This document shows positions 36,495 to 45,475 of a DNA stretch of 64,000 nt, one piece after another. The notes under the pieces are model-generated. The model worked only from the letters and a program-made list of their open reading frames with translations. It was not told where the DNA came from and did not search any database. Numbering within the stretch: position 1 is the first letter of the stretch; each line of letters starts with the position of its first letter. The DNA is taken from positions 186,001 to 250,000 of the forward strand of contig NZ_PISE01000011.1 of the NCBI RefSeq assembly GCF_002835805.1. The letters are read 5' to 3'. This stretch comes from Niallia nealsonii. GTDB taxonomy: Bacteria; Bacillota; Bacilli; Bacillales; Cytobacillaceae. The translations under genes and the position numbers were made by a program.

Positions 36495-36615
36495 CAATCA
36501 GTGGGTGTTTTCTACGTCCTCGCTGATTGTTAGGTAAACCAATTAGGCTTTTACGGGCAAGTTTCTGCCTAGCTATATTTCTCCTGATCTTTCAGGTCAG
36601 GATCTTACTGCCCGC
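36495..36615. other. Two hairpins between convergent cdaR-type and glycerate kinase genes
   Basis: AATCAGTGGG (36495-36504) can pair with CCTCGCTGATT (36518-36528). A larger structure follows: outer CGGGCA (36554-36559) with TGCCCG (36610-36615), enclosing TCCTGATCT with AGGTCAGGA. The first may terminate the CdaR-type gene. The second, bulged two-stem element has no T-run and no explained role. Confidence 0.4.
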
Positions 36616-36620
36616 TAAAT

Positions 36621-36669
36621 ATGGATAAAAATAAAGAGGCATTCCCTTTGTTTTGGGACTGCCTCTCTA
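36621..36669 (-). terminator. Rho-independent terminator of the glycerate kinase gene
   Basis: On the minus strand AGAGGCAGTCCCAAAA pairs with the AAAGGGAATGCCTCT side and is followed by TTATTTTTATCC, immediately after the stop codon. Confidence 0.8.
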
Positions 36670-36673
36670 ATGA

Positions 36674-37810
36674 TTATTTTAATAATCTAGCAATGCTTTC
36701 AGATGTGCGGGCAACATTTACTTTGCCTTGTGCAAGCAAGGCATCAATACCTGCTGCTCCTGGTACGATTCCAAAAATGGCATCAAAACCTTCCTCGTAT
36801 AATGTTTCAACATCTTGACCGATATACCCTGCCAGTGCAATAACTTTAATGGCACTGTTAACACTTTTGGCCGCCTGAGAAACTCCATAAGGGGCTTTGC
36901 CAAACTTTGTCTGAAAGTCGATGCCGCCTTCTCCTGTAAAGCAGTAATCTACATTTTGCATTTTTTCTTTTAAATTTGTATATTCAATAACAATTTCTAT
37001 TCCCTTTTTCATGGTGGATGTGGTGAAAGCGATTAGTCCTGCACCAAGTCCCCCTGCAGCACCTGCACCAGGTACATCCGCCATATCGATTCCAAGCTGC
37101 TCTTTCACAATCTTACTGTAGTGCCGCAAATTATTATCCAAAATTTGCACCATTTCAGGAGTGGCACCCTTTTGCGGGCCGAAAACAGCTGATGCTCCTT
37201 CTTCTCCGCACAATGGGTTGGTTACATCTGACGCTACCAAAATGTTTATATGTTTCAATTGCGGAATAACATCAGAAGTATCGATTTTATCAAGTTCACC
37301 TAAATATCCGCCGCCAAGTGGCAGTTCATTCCCATCTTCATCCAAAAATTTATAACCCAGTGCTGCTGCCATTCCAGTGCCGCCATCATTCGTAGCGCTT
37401 CCGCCAATACCCAGAATGATGTCTGTAATGCCTCGTTCCATACAATCCCTGATTAATTCTCCTGTTCCAAAGGTAGTTGTAATGAAAGGGTTTTTCGTTT
37501 CTTTCGTAACATAATGAATTCCGCTGGCCGCTGCCATTTCAATAACGCCAGTCTTGCCATCTCCCAGAATTCCATACTGGGCCATAACCGGTGTGCCCAG
37601 CGGTCCTGTCACTTCTTTTTTTATTAATATGCCTTCTGTTGCATCTATCAACGACTGGACAGTCCCTTCACCGCCATCTGCCATTGGTACATGAATGCAT
37701 TCAGCATCCGGAATAGCTCTTTTTATGCCAATCTCCATTGCTTCGCATACTTCTTTTGCTGTCATGCTTTCTTTAAATGAATCAGGAGCCAATAAAAATT
37801 TTTTCCCCAT
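36674..37810 (-). CDS. glxK: Glycerate 2-kinase (GarK/GlxK family)
   Basis: The 378-residue enzyme phosphorylates D-glycerate, feeding it to glycolysis. Family landmarks are LLAPDSFKESMTAKEVCEAMEIGIKRAIPDAECIHVPMADGGEGTVQSL at the N-terminus, GIGGSATNDGGTGMAAALG, VASDVTNPLCGEEGASAVFGPQKGA and TGEGGIDFQTKFGKAPYGVSQAAK. GAGGTG precedes the ATG. It is monocistronic with its own terminator and is convergent with the CdaR-type gene. A near-cre sequence lies 42 bp upstream. Confidence 0.95.
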   Translation of the reverse strand: MGKKFLLAPDSFKESMTAKEVCEAMEIGIKRAIPDAECIHVPMADGGEGTVQSLIDATEGILIKKEVTGPLGTPVMAQYGILGDGKTGVIEMAAASGIHYVTKETKNPFITTTFGTGELIRDCMERGITDIILGIGGSATNDGGTGMAAALGYKFLDEDGNELPLGGGYLGELDKIDTSDVIPQLKHINILVASDVTNPLCGEEGASAVFGPQKGATPEMVQILDNNLRHYSKIVKEQLGIDMADVPGAGAAGGLGAGLIAFTTSTMKKGIEIVIEYTNLKEKMQNVDYCFTGEGGIDFQTKFGKAPYGVSQAAKSVNSAIKVIALAGYIGQDVETLYEEGFDAIFGIVPGAAGIDALLAQGKVNVARTSESIARLLK

Positions 37811-37851
37811 TATTTACACCTCATTTTTCACTTTTGTAAAAGCCTTTCTAT

Positions 37852-37865
37852 TAAATACGCTTTCA
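37852..37865. promoter_or_regulatory. Near-consensus cre site upstream of glycerate kinase
   Basis: On the minus strand TGAAAGCGTATTTA matches the cre consensus except for one position near the 3' end. It is 42-55 bp upstream of the glxK start. Confidence 0.35.
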
Positions 37866-37982
37866 TTTTATTACGATACTAAGCCTTTCACAATTGATAA
37901 TCTAACAAATAATATTGTGCATATGCACTAAACCATACATTTTCTATCTCCTTTTAGAATGGCACAAACTAATTGGATAAAA

Positions 37983-38013
37983 ATCAAAAAAAACAGGCCT
38001 CACTTGAGACCTA
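37983..38013 (-). terminator. Terminator overlapping the stop codon of the DUF6241-like gene
   Basis: On the minus strand AGGTCTC and GAGGCCT form a short stem that includes the TGA stop, followed by GTTTTTTTTGATTTTT. Confidence 0.75.
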
Positions 38014-38584
38014 ACATTCCATTTACTACATATTCTTTATAATTATTTTTTATAAACTCTTCTTCTTCTTCTTCGCTCAATATTCCATAAGCTTTGCCAA
38101 TTGTTCCACCTTGCAATTTCCAAAAATAGTTATGATCTTCATCTACAGCTTCAAAATTGTTATTTTTCCATTTATCTACTATATCTAATAGTTCTGCTTT
38201 ATTCTCAAAATCACTTTTTGCAATAATGCTATACACTTGATTTATGGTATCTTCTAAAATAGGAACTGCTCCCCACTTCTCTTTTGCTTTTACTTTTTGA
38301 TGGGTCATTTGATGCATAACCTGCACAACTTCATCTTCTGTTGACTGATCATTTAGTTTTGTATCGTATGTTACACCATCTATTTTACCAGTTTGTTCTT
38401 CTCCGTCTTTTTTGCTCTCTGTACCTGAAGCTTCTTCTTGTTCACCAGTCTCTTTGGCCAATGCTGAGCTCACCACAGAATTCCCGCTGTTTTCCGGAGC
38501 ATATTTAGGAAGTATAGAAGCTCCCCAAGCTATCAAAGCAGCCAATAATATAGTTGATGAAGTAATAATCAATCCCTTTTTCAT
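38000..38584 (-). CDS. Secreted or membrane-anchored DUF6241-like protein
   Basis: The 194-residue protein has a single N-terminal hydrophobic segment (LIITSSTILLAALIAWGASILP) that is either a signal peptide or an anchor. A low-complexity acidic/Ser linker (about 40-70: ETGEQEEASGTESKKDGEEQ) follows, then a helical domain of about 120 residues with STEDEVVQVMHQMTHQKVKAKEKWGAVPI and KAELLDIVDKWKNNNF. This matches my memory of the DUF6241 family found in Bacillaceae; function is unknown. It is a single gene with its own terminator. Confidence 0.75.
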   Translation of the reverse strand: MKKGLIITSSTILLAALIAWGASILPKYAPENSGNSVVSSALAKETGEQEEASGTESKKDGEEQTGKIDGVTYDTKLNDQSTEDEVVQVMHQMTHQKVKAKEKWGAVPILEDTINQVYSIIAKSDFENKAELLDIVDKWKNNNFEAVDEDHNYFWKLQGGTIGKAYGILSEEEEEEFIKNNYKEYVVNGMLGLK

Positions 38585-38996
38585 AATAATTCCCCCCCCA
38601 GTAAACTATGTACGCTTTCATGATAGATTATAGATTATATATACTTATCTCATCTATGTTTCTTCTATTCTAACAAACCTTTTATTGGGAATGAAACCAT
38701 AAGAACGCAGAAAGTCATGGAAAAAGGTAAATAAATATCTATAAAAGTGCCAGTTCCCCATTTCACATTCATTTGTTTGAACATATTACGTGAATAATGG
38801 GATAATCTACAGTACTATCTTCCATACATAGAAAAAGTTTTATCGAAATAGACACTTGGTTATTCTGCTTCAAAACTATCTCATGCAAAAGCAGCCGTTT
38901 AACTTCTATAAAGCCGTGATGTAAATATCCGTCCGAGTTTCCTCTTTCCGCATGTACTGACTTAGAAAACACTTTATTAAAAATAATGCATTATGG

Positions 38997-39059
38997 AGAA
39001 GCAAGTGCCAATTACACGAAAAGGACATTTGTACTTTTGGAGTGCCTGGCACCTAAATT
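38997..39059. repeat. Left copy of a 62-bp GTGCCTGGCACC repeat flanking the gerAB-like gene
   Basis: The element runs from AGAAGCAAGTGCCA to GAGTGCCTGGCACCTAAATT and its two ends can pair as an imperfect hairpin. A related copy lies at 40364-40425 in the same orientation. A shorter related fragment (AAAAGTGCCAGTTCCCCATT) lies near 38747. The rest of 38585-39133 has no gene. Confidence 0.7.
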
Positions 39060-39133
39060 TCGAAAGCATTAAAAATAGGAAAGTAGGGAAGGATAAATAT
39101 CACCACTGGGTAAAGGAAGGAGATACCTAGACA

Positions 39134-40255
39134 ATGGAGAAAGCAAAGATTAGTGTCATTCAACTATTTGCTATGATGTTTTTATTTGAACTTGGTACCA
39201 TGCTTGTTATAAACTTTGGCATTAATGCCAAAAAGGATTCCTGGCTTGCGATTCTTTTAGGAATGTGTTTAGGAATAGCATTATTCTTCATTTATTACGC
39301 TTTATTTCTCCAATATCCCAACTTGCCACTGACTGGATATGTCAGGAAAATTTTTGGTAGATATATTGGATGGATAATAGGTCTAATATACGTCCTATTT
39401 TTTTTATATGAATCTGCCCGGGGTTTACGTGACTTTGGGGAGTTGCTACTTTCGTCAACAATGACCGAAACACCGTTATTGGCAATCAACATCTTAATGA
39501 TTCTTACTATTTCTTATGTAATTTACCTAGGAATTGAAGTATTGGGAAGAACGGCAGAAGTATTGATTGTCATTTTAATCTTTTTTGGATTCACAGGAAA
39601 TTCTTTCGTCTATTTATCAGGTAATATCCATCTTCATAATTTGCAGCCGTTTCTTGAGAATGGTTGGAAACCTATCTTAACGACTGTATTACCGTTAACC
39701 ACCTTTAACCCTTTTGGGGAAGCGATCGTCTTTACCATGTTGCTTCCTTATTTAAATCGGGCCAAATCAGTGAAAAGAGTTTGGCTGTCGGCCATTCTTT
39801 CAAGTGGACTTATCTTAAGTTATACAGCAGGTTTAAATATTACGACTCTTGGTGTTGAGCAAGTAGAGAGATCTACTTTTCCTTTGTTATCAACAATTGG
39901 AAAAGTAAACCTCTTTAATTTTATCCAACGCCTTGATGCTATTGTTGTCTTTACCTTCTTAATTACCATGTTTTTTAAAATATCTATTTGGTTTTATTGT
40001 GCCGTAATCGGAATAACTGATTTATTCAAAATAAAAAATCATCAACAAATCGTCTTACCACTCAGTATTATTGTCCTCTTTTTATCCGAGGTAATTGCCT
40101 CGAGCTTTTTGGAACATATAGAAGAAGGTCTAAAGTTTGTGCAATATCCTATTCACCTGCCTTTAATGGTGATCATTCCATTGGTCATGCTATTTATTGC
40201 TCTGATTCGTAATCGTTTTAAGAAGAAAGTTAAATTAAAATCAAATTCAACATAA
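39134..40255 (+). CDS. GerAB-type endospore germinant receptor permease subunit (orphan)
   Basis: The 373-residue protein has about ten membrane helices and the spore permease pattern of GerAB/GerKB proteins: KISVIQLFAMMFLFELGTMLVINFG, ILLGMCLGIALFFIYYALFLQYPNLPLTGYVRKIFGRYIGWIIGLIYVLFFLYESARGLRDFGELLL and PLTTFNPFGEAIVFTMLLPYL. B subunits sit in the spore inner membrane and recognise germinants together with A and C subunits. No gerA-A or gerA-C gene is adjacent, so it is an orphan that may pair with subunits elsewhere. AAGGAG lies upstream, and repeats flank the gene on both sides. Confidence 0.9.
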   Translation: MEKAKISVIQLFAMMFLFELGTMLVINFGINAKKDSWLAILLGMCLGIALFFIYYALFLQYPNLPLTGYVRKIFGRYIGWIIGLIYVLFFLYESARGLRDFGELLLSSTMTETPLLAINILMILTISYVIYLGIEVLGRTAEVLIVILIFFGFTGNSFVYLSGNIHLHNLQPFLENGWKPILTTVLPLTTFNPFGEAIVFTMLLPYLNRAKSVKRVWLSAILSSGLILSYTAGLNITTLGVEQVERSTFPLLSTIGKVNLFNFIQRLDAIVVFTFLITMFFKISIWFYCAVIGITDLFKIKNHQQIVLPLSIIVLFLSEVIASSFLEHIEEGLKFVQYPIHLPLMVIIPLVMLFIALIRNRFKKKVKLKSNST

Positions 40256-40308
40256 TAACAATTAGGTTATATTCCAAAGCCATCGGGCGCTTTAATTGAA
40301 CAAGCAAC

Positions 40309-40341
40309 GAAAAGGATTTTCGATGGAAGATCCTTTTTTAT
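40309..40341 (+). terminator. Rho-independent terminator of the gerAB-like gene
   Basis: AAAAGGAT and ATCCTTTT form a stem over a 12-nt loop, followed by TTATT. It lies about 55 bp after the stop codon. Confidence 0.75.
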
Positions 40342-40363
40342 TGCCAATAAGAATGTTTATTTT

Positions 40364-40425
40364 AGAAGCAAGTGTTAGGTACGCCAAAAGACATGTATAC
40401 TTTTAGAGTGCCTGACACCTAAATT
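40364..40425. repeat. Right copy of the GTGCCTGACACC repeat flanking the gerAB-like gene
   Basis: It runs from AGAAGCAAGTGTTAGGTAC to GAGTGCCTGACACCTAAATT. About three quarters of positions match the left copy by eye. The ends AGTGTTAGGTAC and GTGCCTGACACCT can fold on each other. Confidence 0.7.
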
Positions 40426-40461
40426 GGGATTAGGCAACCCTAATTTAGGGAAATAACCATT

Positions 40462-41460
40462 CTACATACAAATATCCTTTGGTCTCCAAAAATCCGTATA
40501 TCCATTATCCATGGAATAATGATACAAATCCGTCAACTTTTTTTCGCTGTACACTTGCATATCCTGCCGCGTAATGAATTTCTTTTCTGCTAAAAACTGT
40601 TCATTTCGGTCAACTAATGATACTAAATATTGATTTTCTGCCAACTTATCATTTTTAGCAAGATTACAAGTTTTACAGGAGATGACCAAGTTCCATATTT
40701 GATCTGCTTGGACAAAACTCCATGGAATAAAGTGATCAACATGTACAGAAGTTTTTCTCTTAAGTTCTTTCCCACAATAGAAGCAGCAACCATTATAAAA
40801 AGAAGATAAAAGCATATAAAATTGATCCAATGATGTTCGTTTCGAGACATTTTCTACTTTCATCAGCAGATTTGTTGTGTCCCCTTTTTTATTAAATTTT
40901 TCTAAAAATAATGCAAGCTGGTAATTTGTCAAATAGCTTAGTATTCTCTGAAACCGCTGCATAAATGAATAGAAAGCCGGATTAAATCTTATCACTTCTT
41001 TTGCATTATCAAAATCATAAATGGTCTGATCTGTATCTCCATATAAAGCGCCCATCACGTTAATCTTACACTTTCGTTTTACCTTTGTGATAACTTCTAC
41101 TTGAGTCTCGGCAGAAAGCTTATCAAATATAAGCGTTTCTGGAATCTGATATTTCGTCTGAATATCCATCAGAATCCTTTCCACTTCTGCCCTTTTGCCT
41201 GTCATATTGATTTGATTAAGATGATGATGAATAACCAAATTCCAATATATTTTCGCAAAGCTGCTAAACAAACTAGAATAAGAAATCTCAAGACGATTAT
41301 TTACATTATATAAATTCTCCAATATAGATTTTATAAGTACAAATTTGTAAGTAGTTGAATTTCGAGACTTGCTCGAAAAAATATAATTAAAATGACCCCA
41401 TATTTCCTTATCTGTTAGATATTCTGTTTTCATTTCCCCGACTTGCAGCTTAAAGCTCAT
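40462..41460 (-). CDS. HNH endonuclease family protein
   Basis: The 332-residue protein carries an HNH module near residues 225-275: the zinc-binding CCFYCGKEL pair, the catalytic VHVDHFIPWS, the Asn-containing WNLVISCKTCNLAKND with the second zinc CxxC pair. The first 220 residues are mostly helical and unfamiliar to me and may be a recognition or effector domain, as in HNH proteins of restriction or anti-phage systems. It is the first of five nucleic-acid or nucleotide enzymes up to 48.7 kb. A start at the Met nine codons downstream is also possible because the Shine-Dalgarno sequence is weak. Confidence 0.85.
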   Translation of the reverse strand: MSFKLQVGEMKTEYLTDKEIWGHFNYIFSSKSRNSTTYKFVLIKSILENLYNVNNRLEISYSSLFSSFAKIYWNLVIHHHLNQINMTGKRAEVERILMDIQTKYQIPETLIFDKLSAETQVEVITKVKRKCKINVMGALYGDTDQTIYDFDNAKEVIRFNPAFYSFMQRFQRILSYLTNYQLALFLEKFNKKGDTTNLLMKVENVSKRTSLDQFYMLLSSFYNGCCFYCGKELKRKTSVHVDHFIPWSFVQADQIWNLVISCKTCNLAKNDKLAENQYLVSLVDRNEQFLAEKKFITRQDMQVYSEKKLTDLYHYSMDNGYTDFWRPKDICM

Positions 41461-41821
41461 GTTTGTTCACCTATTTTTCCTTTAGTAGCTGATACAAAAA
41501 TTAATCTTCCACTTCTATTAAAAAGATCTTTTCTCTAAATCTACCACGTTTCTCTGCTTTTTTCTGTCTAAACTCTATTATGTATTCCTCATTTGTTATA
41601 TATGTGCAATATGTGCTGACGATTTACTTTATTAGTCTATCCCTCTTAGCAATAAAATGACTATTTGCTTCCGTACTCGACATGCGTAGACTATAGAAAC
41701 ACCTTATCAACAATAATACATTGTAAAAACCACCATAAAAATTAACTAAACACTCCACCACCATTTCAACAAAAATGCTATCATATTACTAAATCAACCA
41801 TCAATAGGAGGCTCCATTCAA
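41461..41821. other. Divergent intergenic region between HNH and NUDIX genes
   Basis: These 361 AT-rich bases contain no ORF or RNA I recognise; the promoters of both genes should lie here. Confidence 0.45.
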
Positions 41822-42214
41822 TTGAAAAAAGTAATAAACGTCGTTGCAGCAATTATAGAAAACAAACAAAACGAAATACTATGCGCACTTCGCTCCCCAC
41901 AAATGTCTCTCCCAAATAGGTGGGAATTCCCTGGTGGCAAAGTCGAGAAGGGTGAAGATATATTTTCTGCTCTAAAACGAGAAATACTGGAAGAACTAGA
42001 CTGCCAAATAAAAGCTACCGAATTGTTTCATGAAAATACCCATGAATATGATCGATTTATTATTACTTTAATATGTATCAAGGCAAACATTATCGAAGGT
42101 ACTCCGACTGCTAGTGAACACTCTAAACTTGTATGGTTAAAGAGAGAAAATTTAGATTCTCTAAAATGGGCACCTGCTGATATTCCGGCAGTTACCACAT
42201 TAATAAACGAATAA
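41822..42214 (+). CDS. NUDIX hydrolase, MutT/8-oxo-dGTP diphosphatase type
   Basis: The 130-residue protein has a complete NUDIX box, GKVEKGEDIFSALKREILEELDC, after the MutT-like WEFPGGK strand, and opens with VINVVAAIIENKQNEILCALRSP. MutT relatives hydrolyse oxidised or otherwise unusual nucleoside triphosphates. The start is TTG, set by AGGAGG 10 nt upstream. It converges on the DUF3427 helicase gene with only 11 bp between the stop codons, an arrangement suggesting functional pairing. A role in anti-phage nucleotide control rather than housekeeping is inference. Confidence 0.9.
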   Translation: MKKVINVVAAIIENKQNEILCALRSPQMSLPNRWEFPGGKVEKGEDIFSALKREILEELDCQIKATELFHENTHEYDRFIITLICIKANIIEGTPTASEHSKLVWLKRENLDSLKWAPADIPAVTTLINE

Positions 42215-42225
42215 AAGATACCTCT

Positions 42226-45200
42226 CTATAGCACACTCTTATTAGCCCGTGGCACCAAATAAGCTGGCATTTCTTCTCTTAACTCCCATACAAAACTAAC
42301 TGGCTTACTCCCAGAGTTCTTTACATAATCTACCGTTCCTAAAAAAACAAATGGAGAAGTATAGCTATTCTCCTTTTTATATTCACGAACAAAAAGTGCG
42401 ATCTGATGGTCATTTTTCCTGTGTGTGATGTATCTTTTCGCTGTTTCACTCGTTTCTGCTACTTTGCTTTGTGTTTGCCAATGAAATAATTTTTCGTTGA
42501 TGGCATAGTCTTCGTAAAGAGTGGATGGTGAGAAATCTTTTTCTGATTTATTTAATGTTGTGAAAAAGATATCCATCTTTTTTTCTTTTAGATGTTTTAC
42601 TCCTTCTCGGAATGCTGGACTACTTTTTTCATTGTAATAGCCCATTGCGGCCAAAACTTGAGTTGTTGTATATTTGCTGTGCACTCCTAAAGGACAAGGA
42701 AAGGGTAGATCGTTTTCAATTTCAATTGTTTCTAAAGAGTTGTATAGGTAATGTAAGATTTCTAATAATTCAATTCTATATTCAGCTATTTGTATGATTT
42801 GTTGGATTCCTTCCTCTATTGAAGAGAATCCTTGTTTTTCCGGATGGCCTTTATAGAAGGTATAATAAAACATTGCTAGCATCAATTCCTCTTCTGCACC
42901 ATCAATAGTTCCTTCCTTTATATAATGGAGTAGAAACTTTAATAATTTCGGTGAATTCAAATGAAAAAAATGCGGTAATCTACTTTTAATAAATTTTTCA
43001 TTTTCGATTTCTACCGCCTCTATTAATCCTGCGGCTACTTTCATTTGATAAAAACTTCGATCACCATTTTTTCCATATAGATCATATAAAGTGAAATGAT
43101 GATGCTGTAGGAAATTACTTAATGTAAGTTCTAAACCAGTATCTTCGGTGAAAAATTTGATCTTGTTTACCAAATTTACTTTTGTTAAGGCACTGCTTTT
43201 TATATTTCGTAATATATATTCTTTTGCTTGCTTTTCTAATTGGATAAAACTTCCTTTTGGAAGGTTGAAAAATCCATTTTCCACATAATGCCGAACGGAA
43301 TGTTTTGTTTTCCCGATAAGCGCTCGAAATTTTTCTTCAAAATTATAATTTTGATGTGCTTGACCAACAAAATCTAAAACGGTTAAGCAGTCTTTTCCTG
43401 CAGCCAAACGCAAGCCTCTCCCTAACTGCTGCAGGAAAACAGTTAAGGATTCGGTTGGTCGAAGAAAAAGAATAGTATTTACTTCTGGAATATCAATTCC
43501 TTCATTATATAAATCCACCACAAAAATAAATTTGATTTCTCCACTAACTAATCTTGCTTGTGCTTCTTTTCTAATTTGGTTATCTACATTTCCATATAAA
43601 GCTAAAGAAGCAATGCCTGCATTATGAAAGAATTCTGCCATATATTTTGCATGTGCTATTGAAACACAAAATCCTAATCCTTTAACATCCCCTATATCAG
43701 TCACATATTTATGAACACTATTTATTATTTGATTGCTTCTTTTATCATTCGATGTGTAGATACTCTCTAATTCTTTTATCTCATAGCCTCTTCTACTCCA
43801 CTTTAATTTCGATAGATCCACATCATCACTTACACAGAAATATTGAAATGGACTTAGTAATTTTTGATTAATCGCCTCTGTTAATCGCATTTCAGCAGCA
43901 ATTGCATTATCAAAATAGGTTAGAATATTCTTTCCATCCATTCTTTCTGGTGTTGCTGTTAATCCTAGTAATATTTTCGGTTGATAATGTGCTAATAGTT
44001 TTTGATAAGAGTCTGCAGCTGCATGGTGAAACTCATCCACAATAATAAAATCATAAAAATCACTTGTTGTGTGTTCATGTATTTTTTTACTATTAAAGCT
44101 TTGAATACTTATAAATAAATGATCTAATGAATGGGCCTGATGATTCCCTACTAAAAGATTTCCAAAGTTTGTATCCTTTAACACATAACGAAATGTATCA
44201 CGACTTTGCTTTAATATTTCTTCTCGATGTGCAACAAATAAAAGTCGAGCGGGTTTATTTTTTTCATAGTATCTTTTGTAATCAAATGCGGAAATAACGG
44301 TTTTTCCAACACCAGTTGCTGCCACTAATAGGTTTTTATAACGACCATATGTTTCTCGCTCTACTTGGAGTTTTTCTAAGATTTCCTTTTGATAGAAATA
44401 TGGTTGAATATCAAATACAAACTGAAAATCATTTGTTTGATCTTTCTTTTTTAACAAAGCTAGCTTTAATCGTTCTTGATCTTCTTTCTTTTCTGGATTG
44501 AATGGCTGGAATTCTCGATCATTCCAATAGCTTTCAAATGTTGCTTCAAACTTTTTTACAATATCAAATGAATCCTTTTCTGTTACTTTTATATTCCACT
44601 CTAAACCAGATGTTAATGCTGGATTAGATAGATTAGAAGAACCAATATATGCGGTACTAAACCCTGTATCTCGTTTAAAAAGATAAGCTTTTGCATGCAA
44701 TCTTGTTCGTTCAATATCATAGGAAATCTTAATTTTTGTATTTGTTAGTTTACTTAATTCTTCTACCGCTTTATAATCCGTTGCTTCCATATAAGAGGTT
44801 GTGATTACTTGTAGTTGCCCGCCATTATCAGTAAACTGCCGTAACTCTTCGATAATGCAACGTAACCCACTCCATTTTATAAAAGAAACAAGCATATGTA
44901 TGGTATTAGAAGAAAGGATTTCCCGTTTTAATTCTTCTAGCATGCTAGGTTCATAGTTAGAACCAGTAAATAACGAACTTTCTGAAATAGGTGTTATAGG
45001 CCGAATAATCTCTTGTTTTTTGATGCTTTTTATACTATTAATCTTTGAATAAAGATGTGTAAGTACCTCTCCTTCTTCTGCAATTTTTAAAGAATCAAAT
45101 TCCTCCCCTTCTAATTTTTCACTTAATATATGAATCATGTCATTACATGTTTGAATTTGACGCAACACTGCTTCTCGATCATCCTTTACTTGTTCCCGCA

Positions 45201-45372
45201 CATACATTAACGCTCTTCTAGTCACAAGGGAAATATAGGATGCTAGTATTTTACGTGTCTCTTCTACATCCATTGGTTCTTTGCCAATATCATTTGTTTC
45301 TATATCAATTATGCCTAACTCTTTTTTAAGCTTTTCAGTGATAATTTCTTCATAAATTCCTTTTTTAAGCAC
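42226..45372 (-). CDS. PLD nuclease-SF2 helicase-DUF3427 fusion protein
   Basis: The 1048-residue protein has, in order: a helical N-terminus (1-130); a phospholipase-D-type nuclease module (about 135-290) with one HKD motif RLHAKAYLFKRD (His226, Lys228, Asp235) and IGSSNLSNPAL; an SF2 helicase (about 320-680) with Walker A AATGVGKT (351-358), DEFHHAAADS (446-), LTATPERMDG and QQLGRGLRLAAG; and a C-terminal DUF3427 region whose end contains FVFLGTVDYVKNSGSKPVSFVWEL. A single HKD implies dimerisation for cleavage. Start is GTG after AAGGAG. Such proteins occur in defence islands, often with NUDIX or HNH genes; nucleic-acid translocation and cutting is the expected activity. Confidence 0.92.
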   Translation of the reverse strand: MLKKGIYEEIITEKLKKELGIIDIETNDIGKEPMDVEETRKILASYISLVTRRALMYVREQVKDDREAVLRQIQTCNDMIHILSEKLEGEEFDSLKIAEEGEVLTHLYSKINSIKSIKKQEIIRPITPISESSLFTGSNYEPSMLEELKREILSSNTIHMLVSFIKWSGLRCIIEELRQFTDNGGQLQVITTSYMEATDYKAVEELSKLTNTKIKISYDIERTRLHAKAYLFKRDTGFSTAYIGSSNLSNPALTSGLEWNIKVTEKDSFDIVKKFEATFESYWNDREFQPFNPEKKEDQERLKLALLKKKDQTNDFQFVFDIQPYFYQKEILEKLQVERETYGRYKNLLVAATGVGKTVISAFDYKRYYEKNKPARLLFVAHREEILKQSRDTFRYVLKDTNFGNLLVGNHQAHSLDHLFISIQSFNSKKIHEHTTSDFYDFIIVDEFHHAAADSYQKLLAHYQPKILLGLTATPERMDGKNILTYFDNAIAAEMRLTEAINQKLLSPFQYFCVSDDVDLSKLKWSRRGYEIKELESIYTSNDKRSNQIINSVHKYVTDIGDVKGLGFCVSIAHAKYMAEFFHNAGIASLALYGNVDNQIRKEAQARLVSGEIKFIFVVDLYNEGIDIPEVNTILFLRPTESLTVFLQQLGRGLRLAAGKDCLTVLDFVGQAHQNYNFEEKFRALIGKTKHSVRHYVENGFFNLPKGSFIQLEKQAKEYILRNIKSSALTKVNLVNKIKFFTEDTGLELTLSNFLQHHHFTLYDLYGKNGDRSFYQMKVAAGLIEAVEIENEKFIKSRLPHFFHLNSPKLLKFLLHYIKEGTIDGAEEELMLAMFYYTFYKGHPEKQGFSSIEEGIQQIIQIAEYRIELLEILHYLYNSLETIEIENDLPFPCPLGVHSKYTTTQVLAAMGYYNEKSSPAFREGVKHLKEKKMDIFFTTLNKSEKDFSPSTLYEDYAINEKLFHWQTQSKVAETSETAKRYITHRKNDHQIALFVREYKKENSYTSPFVFLGTVDYVKNSGSKPVSFVWELREEMPAYLVPRANKSVL

Positions 45373-45436
45373 TCATGTCACTCCTTAGAGGTTATTACTT
45401 CTTCCTCTATTAATTATAGGTAAAATTATACAATAA

Positions 45437-45460
45437 AAGATGCACCAATAATGGTACATC
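45437..45460 (-). terminator. Terminator after the MazG-like gene
   Basis: On the minus strand GATGTACC pairs with GGTGCATC over a 6-nt loop, followed by TTTTATTG. It separates the DUF2075-MazG unit from the DUF3427 helicase gene. Confidence 0.7.
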
Positions 45461-45475
45461 TCTATGAAATATTAT

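Noticed and set aside
38612-38630. cre-like TGAAAGCGTACATA upstream of the DUF6241-like gene
   Set aside because: It misses the required bases in the second half-site, so it is not a convincing CcpA site.
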